DNA of 64,000 bases, taken from positions 86,051,313 to 86,115,312 of the forward strand of contig NC_135722.1 in the NCBI RefSeq assembly GCF_964656455.1, given 5' to 3'. Under the pieces are notes generated by a model. That model had not been told where the DNA came from, searched no databases, and was given only the letters and a program-made list of their open reading frames with translations. The translations under genes were made by a program, and so were the position numbers. This stretch comes from Halichoerus grypus. Taxonomy: Eukaryota > Chordata > Mammalia > Carnivora > Phocidae. Shown here one piece after another: positions 1-12,200 of this stretch. How positions within the stretch are numbered: position 1 is the stretch's first letter; each line of letters begins with the position of its first letter.

Positions 1-264
1 TTTAAACTCAGGCACCTAGACTTCAGAGCCCTCATTTGTAACTACCGTAGCATATGGCCTCCTATACCTTAGCGTGAACACTGATAACGAGAGTAGATTG
101 TATGTACTATATCCTTGGGGTATATTTGGAACTCCTGAAATAAAAAAATCTCAGGAATATATTCAACAGTTCTGTTTCCTTTACATATATGATGTATTTT
201 ATATGGAATATCTCTCAGTGAATGTTAAGTGAATGAGTTTGTGTTTTTGTTTTTTTTTTTTAAG
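1..264 (+). other. Intron, 3' end, upstream of the first exon seen
   Basis: AT-rich intron sequence with no recognised repeat. It ends in a strong polypyrimidine tract (T-rich 241-260) and the acceptor AG at 263-264. The poly-T/taag ending resembles the tail of an antisense Can-SINE, but the exon that follows is genuine SNX19 coding sequence, so this is an ordinary acceptor. Confidence 0.85.
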
Positions 265-365
265 ATGTGAAGGGTCCTAAAAAGCTCTTTCCGGACCTTC
301 CATTTGGAAACATGGATAGTGACAGAGTAGAAGCCCGAAAGAGCCTCCTGGAATCCTTTCTAAAG
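265..365 (+). CDS. SNX19: SNX19 exon (probably exon 3), PX domain
   Basis: A 101-bp exon between acceptor taag and donor aag|gtcagc. It begins in phase 1: the first two bases complete a GAT/Asp codon if the preceding exon ends in G. It encodes about residues 605-638, including KKLFPDLPFGNM and ARKSLLESFLK. This is the part of the PX fold around the proline-rich loop and the following helix, which normally contacts the phosphoinositide and membrane. It ends on a complete Lys codon, phase 0. Confidence 0.95.
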
Positions 366-3204
366 GTCAGCATCCTTCTGTTTCGGCTGTGCTCTCATTC
401 TAATTATCAGATACCCAAGCCAAGTTGGAGAGACTTGGGGACCAGAATTTCTCTTTGAAATCCTTCTTGTGTCTTTTGCAGCAACTCTGTGCCATTCCGG
501 AGATTGCTAACAGTGAGGAGATGCAGGAGTTCCTTGCTCTGAACACAGATGCTCGTATTGCCTTTGTCAAGAAACCATTCATGGTGTCCAGAATAGACAA
601 GGTACCAGCAGGGCCACTGTGTGCGCTCAGCTTTAGTTTCTCACCAGAGTGTAGGTAGTGATTGAAAAATAAAGGAAGTAGTGGGTACAGAGAGAAAGCA
701 GAGAGGAGTCCATAGAACGTGGACTAGAATTTTTAAGACCTGTTGCAAATATTGGTTGGACCATCACCTTGCTGAATTACAGTGAGCAGCTCGGACACTG
801 TATGTGTACACATATCTCCTAGGGGATATTATGACATTGTTATTCTAGCGGAGGAAGGTGAAGATAGATCTGTACCTCCATAGATCGGTGGGGGCAGGAA
901 AGTTTCTCCTGGGGATAAAGATCATTCCTGGTGTTGGTCACTCAGGAAGAAGAGCCCCAAGACAGGACACTAAGCTTGATTTAGACCGGTATAGTCTAAA
1001 TCTCTGCTGGAGAACAGAGCATGGAAAGAATTACACTTTTTTTGAGAGGGTGTCTCAGAACCTTTGGAGATGGTAGGAGAAGGACATTTGTGGAACACGT
1101 ATCCTGTAGGCAGTGATTACCAGCTGATTTTAGAGTCTCCAGGGCACACGTCTGCAGTTTATGTTTATCCAAAGATGGCATATGTTTTAAAAGGTTAGAA
1201 AACACTGACTCATTGGCAGAAGGCGGGCCTCTCTCTAGACTTCAGAGGATAAAATGAAAAAGTGGAATTTCATGTGGTAGGAATTAGGAGACATGCACTG
1301 CTGTGAGGAAAAAGCTGCAAACTGGAAAGGGATGAATGAGGTAGAATCCCCAGAATTCCATGCAGATGTGTCCATCCACACAGATGTGTTCACTCACTGA
1401 CTCACCAGCCACTTACTGCTTGCCTGGTCAAGTACGAGCTTGACCATGAACAGGACTAGCTGCTGGTGATACGGCAGTGAACAGAGCAGATACGGACCCT
1501 CCCCACAGACTACAATTTGGTGAGCCTTGAGAGCAAGTTATGTTTTCTAAGCTGCATTATCTATTCATGCGGTCCTCTGTGTTCTTTCCCTGGTTTGTTA
1601 TCCCCTGTGCTTTACTGTCATCTTACTCTGACACTTCAGCCCTGTCTCAGCTGTGCTGGCCGTACTCCTTGTAGAGGGTGAACACAGGCATGAATTAAGG
1701 AAGGCGTGATGCTGCTCTGAGCCGGCAGTGTTAATTAGCAAGGAGCACCAAAAGAAAAGTAAAGATTTCTTCTCATTTCTTTGGTATTTTAGGGTTTCAT
1801 TTGTACATTTTATATGTACATTTTATATCTATATGCCATTTTTCCATTCTGAGAAATACAACTCTTACTCTTCAGTGAGGATTGTTCTATTTGGTCTTTA
1901 TGAGTAGTTTATATCAAATGCAGATTCCTAAATTTTGACATGAGTGATTTTTGTTACTCTTTCTGTAAAGAAGAGAAATTGTTTGGATTAACTGGAAAAA
2001 CCAGTTCTTTACTCTGTGAATTTACTCTGAACATGTTAATATTATATATGCTTCTAGAAGGTATTTCTCATTTGATAATCTTTACTCTTTCTCTTTTCCA
2101 TATATTCCTACCTATATCACTTCCATTTATTCAGATCTTGGTGAAAGTATTATTGATTTGGAAATTAAAAATCATTCTTTCATATACAAGGAAAGAAATT
2201 GAAAAATGAAAAGTATTTCACCAGCCTGCAGAACTCCCAGCTTTTTATTTATCTCACTGTTTTGGTTTCTTTTCCCATGGCATTGTTTGTCTTAACTCTG
2301 TGAGGAAGCAGATTTTTATGGCCATCGAGAAAGGAGGGGATGGTTGCCAATAAATGTGCCTGGTATCTGACGATGCCGATGAAAAGTCTCCACTAGCTAC
2401 CCTAGCTATCTGCTCATCTTCATTGCATAAAGCACCATGAGACAACTGCTCATTTGGTGGTTTCTGTCTGACCCTGCACCTCTGACCCCTGCAGATGGTG
2501 GTAAGTGCTATCGTGGACACCTTGAAGACAGCATTTCCTCGCTCCGAACCCCAGAGCCCCACAGAAGAGCTGAGTGAGGCCGAGACAGAAAGCAAGCCCC
2601 AGACAGAAGGCAAGAAGCCTAGCAAGTGAGAAGCCCTTCAGTCACCCGGGGACCCTTTCCAGTTCTCAGGGTGATTGCCAGTCCTAAGCCAAAGCCTATC
2701 CCCACTCTCCAGCCCTAAGAGAGAGGAGATGGGTCATACATACCAGTTTTTATACAAAGCCAGACCTACACTCCTCAGTCCTCAACCCAAAGGAGCCTGA
2801 GATCCAGCATAGGCATCCCTGCTGAATGTCTTGCCATGGGAACCCAGAACTTAAACTGACCAGGGAGTTTTGACTAGAAGGAAAACTGTAGAATATGGAT
2901 ATTCTCCTTTTCTATTTTCCTGGAAAATTGAGGTGTTTCTTTCCTATTAAGAATTAAGGCTTATAACTGATCTCTGTTTGTCATCATTTCTGGAAATCTT
3001 AGCTCAGAAGATGCACGTACTAGCAATAAACAGGAAAGGGCCAGAATAAACATGCGTAGGGCCTATTTTAGGCTATTCTGTCCTGCACTAGAGTCCCACA
3101 TACACTCTTTCAAAGCCAACATGTGGAAAGGAAGGGCACCACACTTAACCCTTACTGTAAACTTCATATCTGTATCTGGACCGTTATGAAGAGAGTGAGT
3201 GAGT

Positions 3205-3269
<65 letters not shown>

Positions 3270-6200
3270 GGGGGGGTGGAGAGTTTGTATGTTTGTGTCT
3301 GTATGTCTGACTGACTGTCTTTGTCTCTGTGTTCATGTCTCATGGACCAGCACTAAAACAATTTTTAGCCTTTTTTTACTGAGCCCATATTTTGAAGAGT
3401 GACCGTGATATCTGTGCTTTTAAGAGCCTTGAACATGAGGTTAGCACTTGTGGTCCCTTCCCTACTTTTATTTGGAACACTAGGAGAATAAGTGGATGTA
3501 TGAAAAGGGTACTAACAACAACAAAAACCTTGGTTTATGCCACTTGTCAATTTAATCTCCAACATATTTTTAATGAGTATGTAGTATATGCTCACCATTC
3601 TTCTAACTTATGGGAATACAACCATGATAGACTGGTCCCTATTTTACATTAACAAAAGCCCTTTCACAAATGCATCACGGACACAGCTTAGTGCAGTGGT
3701 TGTACTATGTATAAAGAATTGCCAGAATGTATATCGTTTCGGGAATTTCAGGGCCAGGTCTTTCCTGGCAACTCTGACCACAGTAAACTCCCAAGAATAA
3801 GTATGGGTGTTCTTGTTTTAAAGCATTAATACTTGTCAGCCCTTGTTTGGAGATCAAAACCATGAATCGTGTTCTGTTTCTGCTCTTTGTATCAATACCA
3901 GGTCCAGATTGAGGTTCTCCTCCAGTAAGATTGCTCCAGCACTGACTATAAGTGAGGCACCTCAGAAGATTCTCTATTGTCTCCAGGAAGGCAATGCGGT
4001 AAGAACTTCCTAGGTAACTCCTGGAATTAATAGCTGGGATGTCGATACTGCAGTTACGGACAATTGAGACATTCTCCAAAGTCAGGAGAGATGTAGGTGC
4101 CTTGCTAAAGGACTTAACCAGCATCTGGATCTCTAATTTTTATTCTAAAAGTATTTTCTCTTGGTGGTTTCTAATTCCTACCCACTCTGGGCCAGTAGGT
4201 TGGCTTCTCAAGGGTCATAGCCTTGGAATGAAGGATGGCAGAATGAGAAGGACAGCCAGTTCTTGGGAGAGAACAGATGACCCAAATGTATTTGCAGCGA
4301 GTGAGAATAAAAAAGGCACTGTTTTACTTGCAATTTAGGTAGAAAGTGAAAATTTTCTGAAGGTGGTCACAGAGTACGTTGCGTTCTGTACTCATGATAC
4401 TGATGCAGGGAAGGAACAGGGAAAAGCTGAAGGGCCACGGTTACTCTCCTATTTTCTTCATTCTTTATGTGATGTGCCGCTGGCTCTTTCTAGGAGTCAG
4501 AAATCCTATCCATGTCTGGGATGGAATCCTTTATTGAAAAACAGACAAAGTTATTAGAAATGCAGCCAGCAGAAGCCCCAGAAAAAGATCCTGAACAAAT
4601 CCCCAAAGATTGTACGGATGGTTACTTGTCAGATGCAGCTGTGCCGGCCCGAGACCTCAGCAACGGTGATCCAGGTACGTGACAAGATCTCTGCTCCCAC
4701 AGAGAAGGGAGGTAGGGTGTGATCATTGGGAGTTGTTGATGTAATTTCTCTTGTGTTCAGCTAAGCAAGCCATGTGTTAAACACCAGTGTTTGAGGTGCT
4801 GTGCCGAGTCCTGGGATACAAAGAAGAATTTGACACGGTCCCCAGAGCTGAGTCAAACAGAGGAGCAGGGCACAAAAATGGGAAGTTCTGGTCCAGCAAA
4901 ATAAGATCCATGCTTATCATATCATTATCTTATTTATGTTATTTTTGCCGTGCTTTGGCATTTTTGGACTACTCCCTTTACAAGTGTCTGTGGTACCCCT
5001 TTCCTGGTTTTCTCTCCACCTCTCTTGTGGTCCCTTGTCAGTCCCCTTTGTTGGTTCCCTTACTAGCCTTCCAGAACTTTATTTTTGGCTTTCTGTTCTT
5101 ACCCTGCATCCTACCCCTGAGTGATCTCATTTGTACTCTTGATTTTAAATCTAACGTGTGCTGACGATGCCTAAATATTGGATGTCGTATTTCCAATTGC
5201 TTACCGGAAATCTCCACTTAGATACACCATAGGGCAACTGAAGTACAACATGGAATTCTTCCTTTTCCCTGAATCTTTTCCTTCTGTTTTATTTACTGCC
5301 ATAGCAAATGATGCCACCCAGTTCCCCAACATAGAGCAGGAAGGGAGAAGAGGTGAGGACAGGGAGGTTTGCTTCCCAGAAGAAGTGCAGATGTTTTTTT
5401 TACAGAGGAAAAAGTGGGAGCCCTGGATATTAGTATGCTTGCTGAGCTAGAACGTATAAAAAAGTTTTTCAGTTCCACCAAGACAGAGGCTCCCACTGAA
5501 AAGAAAAGATCACAAAACCCTGGGTTCAGAAGGGGAAAAAAAAAAAAAAAAAAAAAAAAGGCTGATTTCAGCATTGTTTCTCAGGTGCCCTTGAACGACG
5601 TCACCTGACCTCTACTGTATGGACCTCAGCTTAACTGTGTGAAAAATGAAGTTCATAACCCCACCTCTTCCCACATACCTCACTGGTTAAGTAAATGAAG
5701 TGTTAGGACCGCAGAATTGTAAGAGAACTGTAGGAAGTTACAAATAAGAGGAAATGGGTAAAACAGTATAATTCTAGCCAAAGTCAAGCCTGTAAATTTT
5801 GAACATCATATCTCTAAGGGTATAGTTCATGCCTGAGCTTTTCTTCTAGCCCTGAGAAACTCAAAATGCTCACATGACAGGAAATTTACCATTTTCTTCA
5901 GAGGACTCAGTGCCTCATTTTGCTTTATTTTTTACTGCTATGACTAGCTGTCACCACATGGTGGCAGCTCTAGGTAAACGCTAAACCTGAGAAAATCATA
6001 AAATCCACAAGGGTGGCTGATGCTCAGGATGGTGCTGTTTCCTAAGGAATTGAATATCCTGTCTTTGAGCAAATGACTGGAAAGAAAACATATCAGTTCC
6101 CATGCCCCCTTGAAAAGCAGCACAGAAAAGATATATATATTAGATGGGATTAAGAAAAAAGTAGGATTCGGTTCTGGAAGATTCATCCAAATCTGAAGTT

Positions 6201-9200
6201 ACTAAATGTCCTAAAGAACTCTTTAGGGAGGAGAGCTTGGGCAAGTTGGCCAAGACAATACCCATTTGTCCTAGACTAACAAAATTACTGTTGATGATTA
6301 ATTATGATATTAATCACAGCAGTAGCACCAGATTGCTGAGATTCATTCTGGAACATTATGTATTCCTGGGGACATCTCCTGGGAAGCAAATCACAGATGA
6401 CAAGGGACCCCCTGAACGGGGTTAAAAGAACAGATGCTTCCATCCATAAAGTACATCTGTTCAGGAGACTTCAGCTTAGCATGCGTGTGAAGTCACTTGT
6501 GGTCTTTCCAGTCTTTGAAAGAGGAAAGAAATCAGTCATTGTTATGGCATATTTTACCAAAGGTAGAGTGCTCTTCCTTGAACCGCATGTTCTCTCAAAA
6601 CCAGACTGAAGCCTTCTGGATCCCAACCCAACAGCTCTGTGTAATGGAGATGCTTTCAAAGCAACTTGTTTACAGGAGAATGAATCCCAAAACTTTCCCC
6701 AAATCTGCTGCCCACAACATTTCCATGATGCTTTGTGGAGGCCAGTGGAATATAAAGATGGAAGAGACTGGGCCTTGCCAGTTCCAGTTAGTCACTAGTT
6801 GGGAGCAGTTACTTGGAACAGAATGTATTTAGTTTCCCGGGGGAAATCCAAAAGAAACAGAAGCTAGATGGGTAAAATAATTATATGCAAAATCATTTAG
6901 AAAGATAAGTATTACTGAGTGACTAAGGAATATAAACAAAGAATTATAAAGAAATACAGAGCCTATCACTGAACTTTTTAGATATAAACATCTCTTGATT
7001 TAAGTACAGAAGAATTACAGAAATACAAGATGATTGATATAAAGGTGAAGATCCAGTGCATTGAAATATATTCCTCCAGAATGGGTCTCTTCTGAGTTAC
7101 TTTTGATGCCTTTTCATACCCCAGGAGCAGACACAGAGCTCGCTGACACAGCCCTAGATCTGCTCCTCTTGCTGCTGATGGAGCAGTGGAGATGGCTATG
7201 TACAGAAAACATGCAGAAAGTTCTTCATCTTATGTTTGGGACCCTAGTTCAGAGGTAAGATGGCAGAGTTCTCCGTTGTATTAGAGTCTCAAGTTGGACA
7301 GGGGTTAGATGTGATGTTGAATTCTGCACTGGAGAGGGAAAGTGTAGAATCCAGGAAACCTGCAGCCATAAGGAAAGACAGAGACTCTGTCATAGGTGCA
7401 CAGGGATGAAGACTGCCTGAAGAGTACCAAAAGGCTTGTGTTAATCACCTCGTCATCTAAAGTATAAATGGGTCTGCTTCTGTAAGACTTCTGGCATAAT
7501 CCACTGAGTTATAGACACTGCCTGTGATCTTAAAACACTTCACCTCAACTCTTCCTGCTCGGGGATCAGTTCTCCACCCAGTTATACCCCCAACCCCTAT
7601 ACCTTTCACCTCGTTAAAATTGACATTTCTCTTCACTGACAGTATGTATTTACTGTGATGATAAACAATGAGACAAGGAGAAAACAGATCAGTGCTCTGA
7701 AAATAAAGATTGTTTTCTCCAAAAGGTGTGTAAATATTCACAACTAAAGAAGTACTTACACAGGATGGTAAGGAATAAAAGTGTACTTAGATATAAAATG
7801 TGGACTGTGATCCCAACACCACTTACATCTCCTAAAAGGTCTGCACATGGATGGAGTTTTTAGGTGCTAACTTTCTAACCATGAAACTGACACAAACTTT
7901 GCTAAACTCAGGATGGCCAGAGACATGGTTTCAGAACCAGACAGTTATAAACAGTGCTTGCTTGTGTTTTGACCATTCTTGTTTTGATTGCTCTCTTTTG
8001 AGACATCCTGGCAGATCCTAAAGTAACAAGAAGCCCAATTCTGACCTCTTCTGTTAGCATATGGCTCATGATAATAGGTCACACCAAGAAGAAAAACTGT
8101 TTTGTTTTTTTTTAAGATATTATTTATTTAATTAACAGAGAGACACACAGCGAGAGAGGGAACACAAGCAGGAGGAGTGGGAGAGGGAGGGAGAAGCAGG
8201 CTTCCCGTGGAGCAGGGAGCCCGATGCGGGCTCGATCCCAGGACCCTGGGATCATGACCTGAGCCGAAGGCAGTCGCTTAACAACTGAGCCACCCAGGCG
8301 CCCTGAAGAAAAACTGTTTTTAAAAACAGAATTATGTGTCAGTTCTACAAGTAGAAAATCCATTAACAAGGAGCAAGTAAATCTTCCCTCCTACTCTCAG
8401 AGTTACTTAAGATCAGGGAAGCTTAAGGAGCTTTAATAATAAAAAGACCTAGTGAAAGAAGAGGATGCACTTTCGTATCTGCTGAGCGCTCATCATATGC
8501 CAGCACCTGACTTCTGTGTACATACATTTTCTTGTAGCAGCCAAGTGAGGTAGGTAGCCCATTTTATAGAAGAAAATAGAGGTTGGCAAGGTCAACTAGC
8601 ATACCCAAGGTCATAGTTAATGACACCTGCACTTTGAAGCTAGATGTGTGTAACTCCAAAGCCAATGTGCTTTTTCCTACATGTTGTAGCTGACAACTGG
8701 TCTCCAAGCGAAACCCACATATAAAATGCTGACTAGTCTCCATGCCATTTGACTTTCCCCTCTGTCCCTCCTCCATACTCAACTCTGCCACTAGAGTGCT
8801 TTTTCCGAAAAGCAAATGTGAACATATAGTCCACACTTAATATCCTTCAGTGGTGCCCTCTTGCCTACAGAAGTGATTTTTCCACTGTTTCCCAGAGTTC
8901 TAGGGTTCCACAGAGGTGCTTTAGAAGCTAAGGCGAAAACTGAGTGGACAATGATCTAATCAAAGAAATTTCATTTTGGTCAGTGTAATAGGCTAGGGAT
9001 CTGGGTAATTTTTTGTTTGAAAAAGGGCTCCACTGTGTTTAAAATATATATTTATTATATTAAAATTTCAGCTCCTTTCTTATATGACATGGTTTGATCC
9101 CAGCCTTATTTCTAATTCTCCCCCATGCAAACCATTCATCGTGACCTGAACACTCAGTGGTCTCTCTTCCTTCAGGCCTTTGTTCATCCTCTTATCTCTA

Positions 9201-12200
9201 CCAGAATGGTCTTTCTCTGTTCATTCTTCTCCTACTCATTCTATCTCATGTCTCTCTCGTTCTGTTTCCTTCCCTATGTCCAAAACTCTCCCTCTTGTCT
9301 GCTTGGCCTACTGCTAATATTTTTCAAAAATTAAGCATTAAATGTCATTTATTCTGAAACTTTTTTGTGGTATCCTCTCCCACCTTCCCCCAGAACTAAG
9401 GAGCCCTCTTTCCTACTTTCAAAGTTGTGATGATTATACTTATCACAGTGTATTAGAGAAATGATATTCTTTCCCTAAACCAGTAGTCCTCACATGGGGG
9501 GCAATTTTCTCCCAGGGGTATTTGGCAATATCTGGAGATATTTTTGGTTGTCACAACTGCGAAGGGAGGCAGGAAGTTATTTCATCTAGTGGGTAGAGGC
9601 CAGGGATGCTGCTGAACATCCTACACTACACAGGACAGCATTCTCCCCACCCCCCCAAACAACAATGAATCATCCTACCCAAAATATCAGCAGTGCAGAA
9701 GTTGAGAAACTTTGCCCTAGACTACCAGTTCTTTAAGGAGTAGACCTGGCTGTATATCCCCAGCAACTTACACAGGACCCAGGACATAGAAAATGCTCAT
9801 TAAATGTTAGATAAAAGAATAAACATTTCCTTTCTCATTACCTTCATACTTGAAGTAGAGTCTCTCTGTTTTTATTCAGTCACCTGTGAATGTTTCTAAC
9901 TGAGCCTTCGTTTCTTTCTTCCTCTATTAAGTTTCCCCTTGCTGATCTTCCAAGTGCTTTCCCAAAACTGGAAGATTCTAAAACTAGCTAGTATGTGATA
10001 ATTGATTACCCCCTGTCCTTGAAGTCATTTACATGATGAATTGGTTTCAAAACACAAGAAATTATTCAGTAGGAACAGAAAAGTATAGGTGAGTCAGGAG
10101 AAATTTTTAAAAGATTAAGATTCAGGTAGGAAGAAGTTTACCTAAAGTTTGAACAACTCAGAATATTAAAGGGCTTGAGCAAGTAACAGGTAAGGAAAGA
10201 AATATATTTGGGAATTATAGGCAGATCATTGAAGAAGTAGTATTTTACATAGTTAGGGTTCTTTGGGAAATTAAATATAAGGGAATTTCTGATTGAGAAT
10301 TCTAAGCCAGATTGCGTTTACCTCAGTGGGCGATGATTATAAATTCTCTAGGGATAGGGAAGAGACAAAGATAAAGTGGAGCGGGTGGGATGTGCAGAAG
10401 TAAATATATTGTGCCCTCTGGTGTGAGCATACTGGTAGACAGTTGTCCAGGCTGTTTGTAGCATTCATCCACTTTACCTTGAAATACTCTTACCTCTCTG
10501 TCCAGCTGGGAAATTGTTTTGGTCTGACTCCTTTATTCACCGGGCTGGTCAGTAGGAATGAAACAGACTCAGTCCCTACTTTTCACATTTTGTACAGTTT
10601 CATGGTGGTTAAAGCTGAGGGCCTTATCCATGATCATTAAGCTAATGCGTGGTGGAGCCAGAAATCAAACCCAGGTATTCCAAAGCCCAGGTTCTTATCT
10701 ACACTATATACTACTTCTCTGCTATGATTAATCTCTCTGAGCTTTGGTTTCCTCATCTGGTAAATAAGAATAATAATAGTATCGATCTGTTTAGGTTCAT
10801 AAAAAGTGTCCAAGTAGATATTAGGTCTTAATATTTGCACTTCAGAAAAAGGAAAGAAGGATAAAAAGTATTTTCTTTTTCTAATTGCTCCAGCTAGTGG
10901 CCCAAAATTTGCTCTACTTTTATGTCTTCAGGATGACTTGTGTCTTCAGGATGACCCACTCTATGCCAGTCTCGTCCCGTAGCTACCACTGTCCCCACTA
11001 TGCCTGTCTGTGAGTTACACAGAATAGAGCTCCTAAACAATAGAGACTTTGTAAGGCCTTTCAAGGTGACTTTGTGCCAATGGGCTCATTTGTTAAAGCA
11101 ACAACCAGAGTGTTCCCGTGTCTTACATCGGGAAGCAGACTACCTGCGTCTCTTTCCAGCATAGACAAGCATAGGTTAAGTACAGAGTTCAGTATTTTCC
11201 AGGATTACTGGTGCTCCTGGTTACATGGGTGGGGAGAGCTGCTGGAATCAAGTAGTGCCTTTCCTCATGAAAAGGACTTTGAATCAAGATAAGTTTTATC
11301 CTTCATGTCCCCCATCTGTTGACACTTCCACTAGAACCACGCTTCTGGTTAGCTGGGTACATAGCTGTCAGGTGAATGAAAACGAGCAAAACCCACGGGT
11401 AGCTCACACCATAAGCAAAATCAGGGAGAGGGCTTACAGCTAAATTTCCCTTGACTTTCCTTTTACTTTTTTTTTTTTTTTAAATGAGGTGGCATCTCTT
11501 TGTTAAAGGAGGGAAATTCTGGATGTATTTAGTGAATTTGAATGAAGCCAGTATGAATCTTGTGCAAGAACAGAATATTGTGGCTCTTACTTTTGGAAAA
11601 CTCTTTGTAACTGTGGTCTGTTATCATAAATTTTTCCAGGCGATGATATTTTATACTTATTCAGTAGTCTAATATCCCTTCCTGTCAAAAAGGTCTTACT
11701 TATTTCTAACCAAATTTTATCCTTAAGTCCATTTTATTTTGTGTTAGCTGCAATAGAAATAGGAACACAGCCGGCTGACACCCTTCTCACCCTGAGTCTC
11801 CACAGACTAGAACTAAGAGTCTTATCCTTCCCTGGTCAAGGCCTTTCATCTTTCCCTAGAAATCATTCCATCTTTTTAATGATATATAAACATGACCCTC
11901 TTCTCAAATATCTTGTGCTGGGTTCACAGTGCTCTTGAAGCTTTTTTACAATAGGAGTCAAGAAGAAACCGTGGCTATCTGGAAAAAGAATCCCAATTCC
12001 CCTTCCAGGGGCATGAAGGATCTGTGGTCTGTGGTCTCGTACCAGCAAGTTCCCCTGTGTGTGGTAGACACGGAAAAGACAGGGCTTATTTCAGGACTCA
12101 AATTGTAGACATTGATCACCTTGTCACCTTCAGGATATTTAGTATCCAGCAAACCTTTGTTGAGAGTTTACTTTGTGCAGACACTGTGCTGAACACACAA

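Larger units (their letters stand above)
4675..7124 (+). other. SNX19 intron (2,450 bp)
   Basis: Holds two L2 relics, one in each orientation (4770-4870 and 4960-5290), and a 24-bp A run at 5536-5559. From about 5560 to 7100 I see no recognised repeat, exon or RNA gene. Confidence 0.65.

Noticed and set aside
241..264. Poly-T plus taag before the first exon, like an antisense Can-SINE tail
   Set aside because: No SINE body follows. The adjoining sequence is SNX19 PX-domain coding sequence in frame with the next exon.
3199..3402. ORF with Arg-Glu then Cys-Val repeats
   Set aside because: A direct translation of the (GA)n(GT)n microsatellite.
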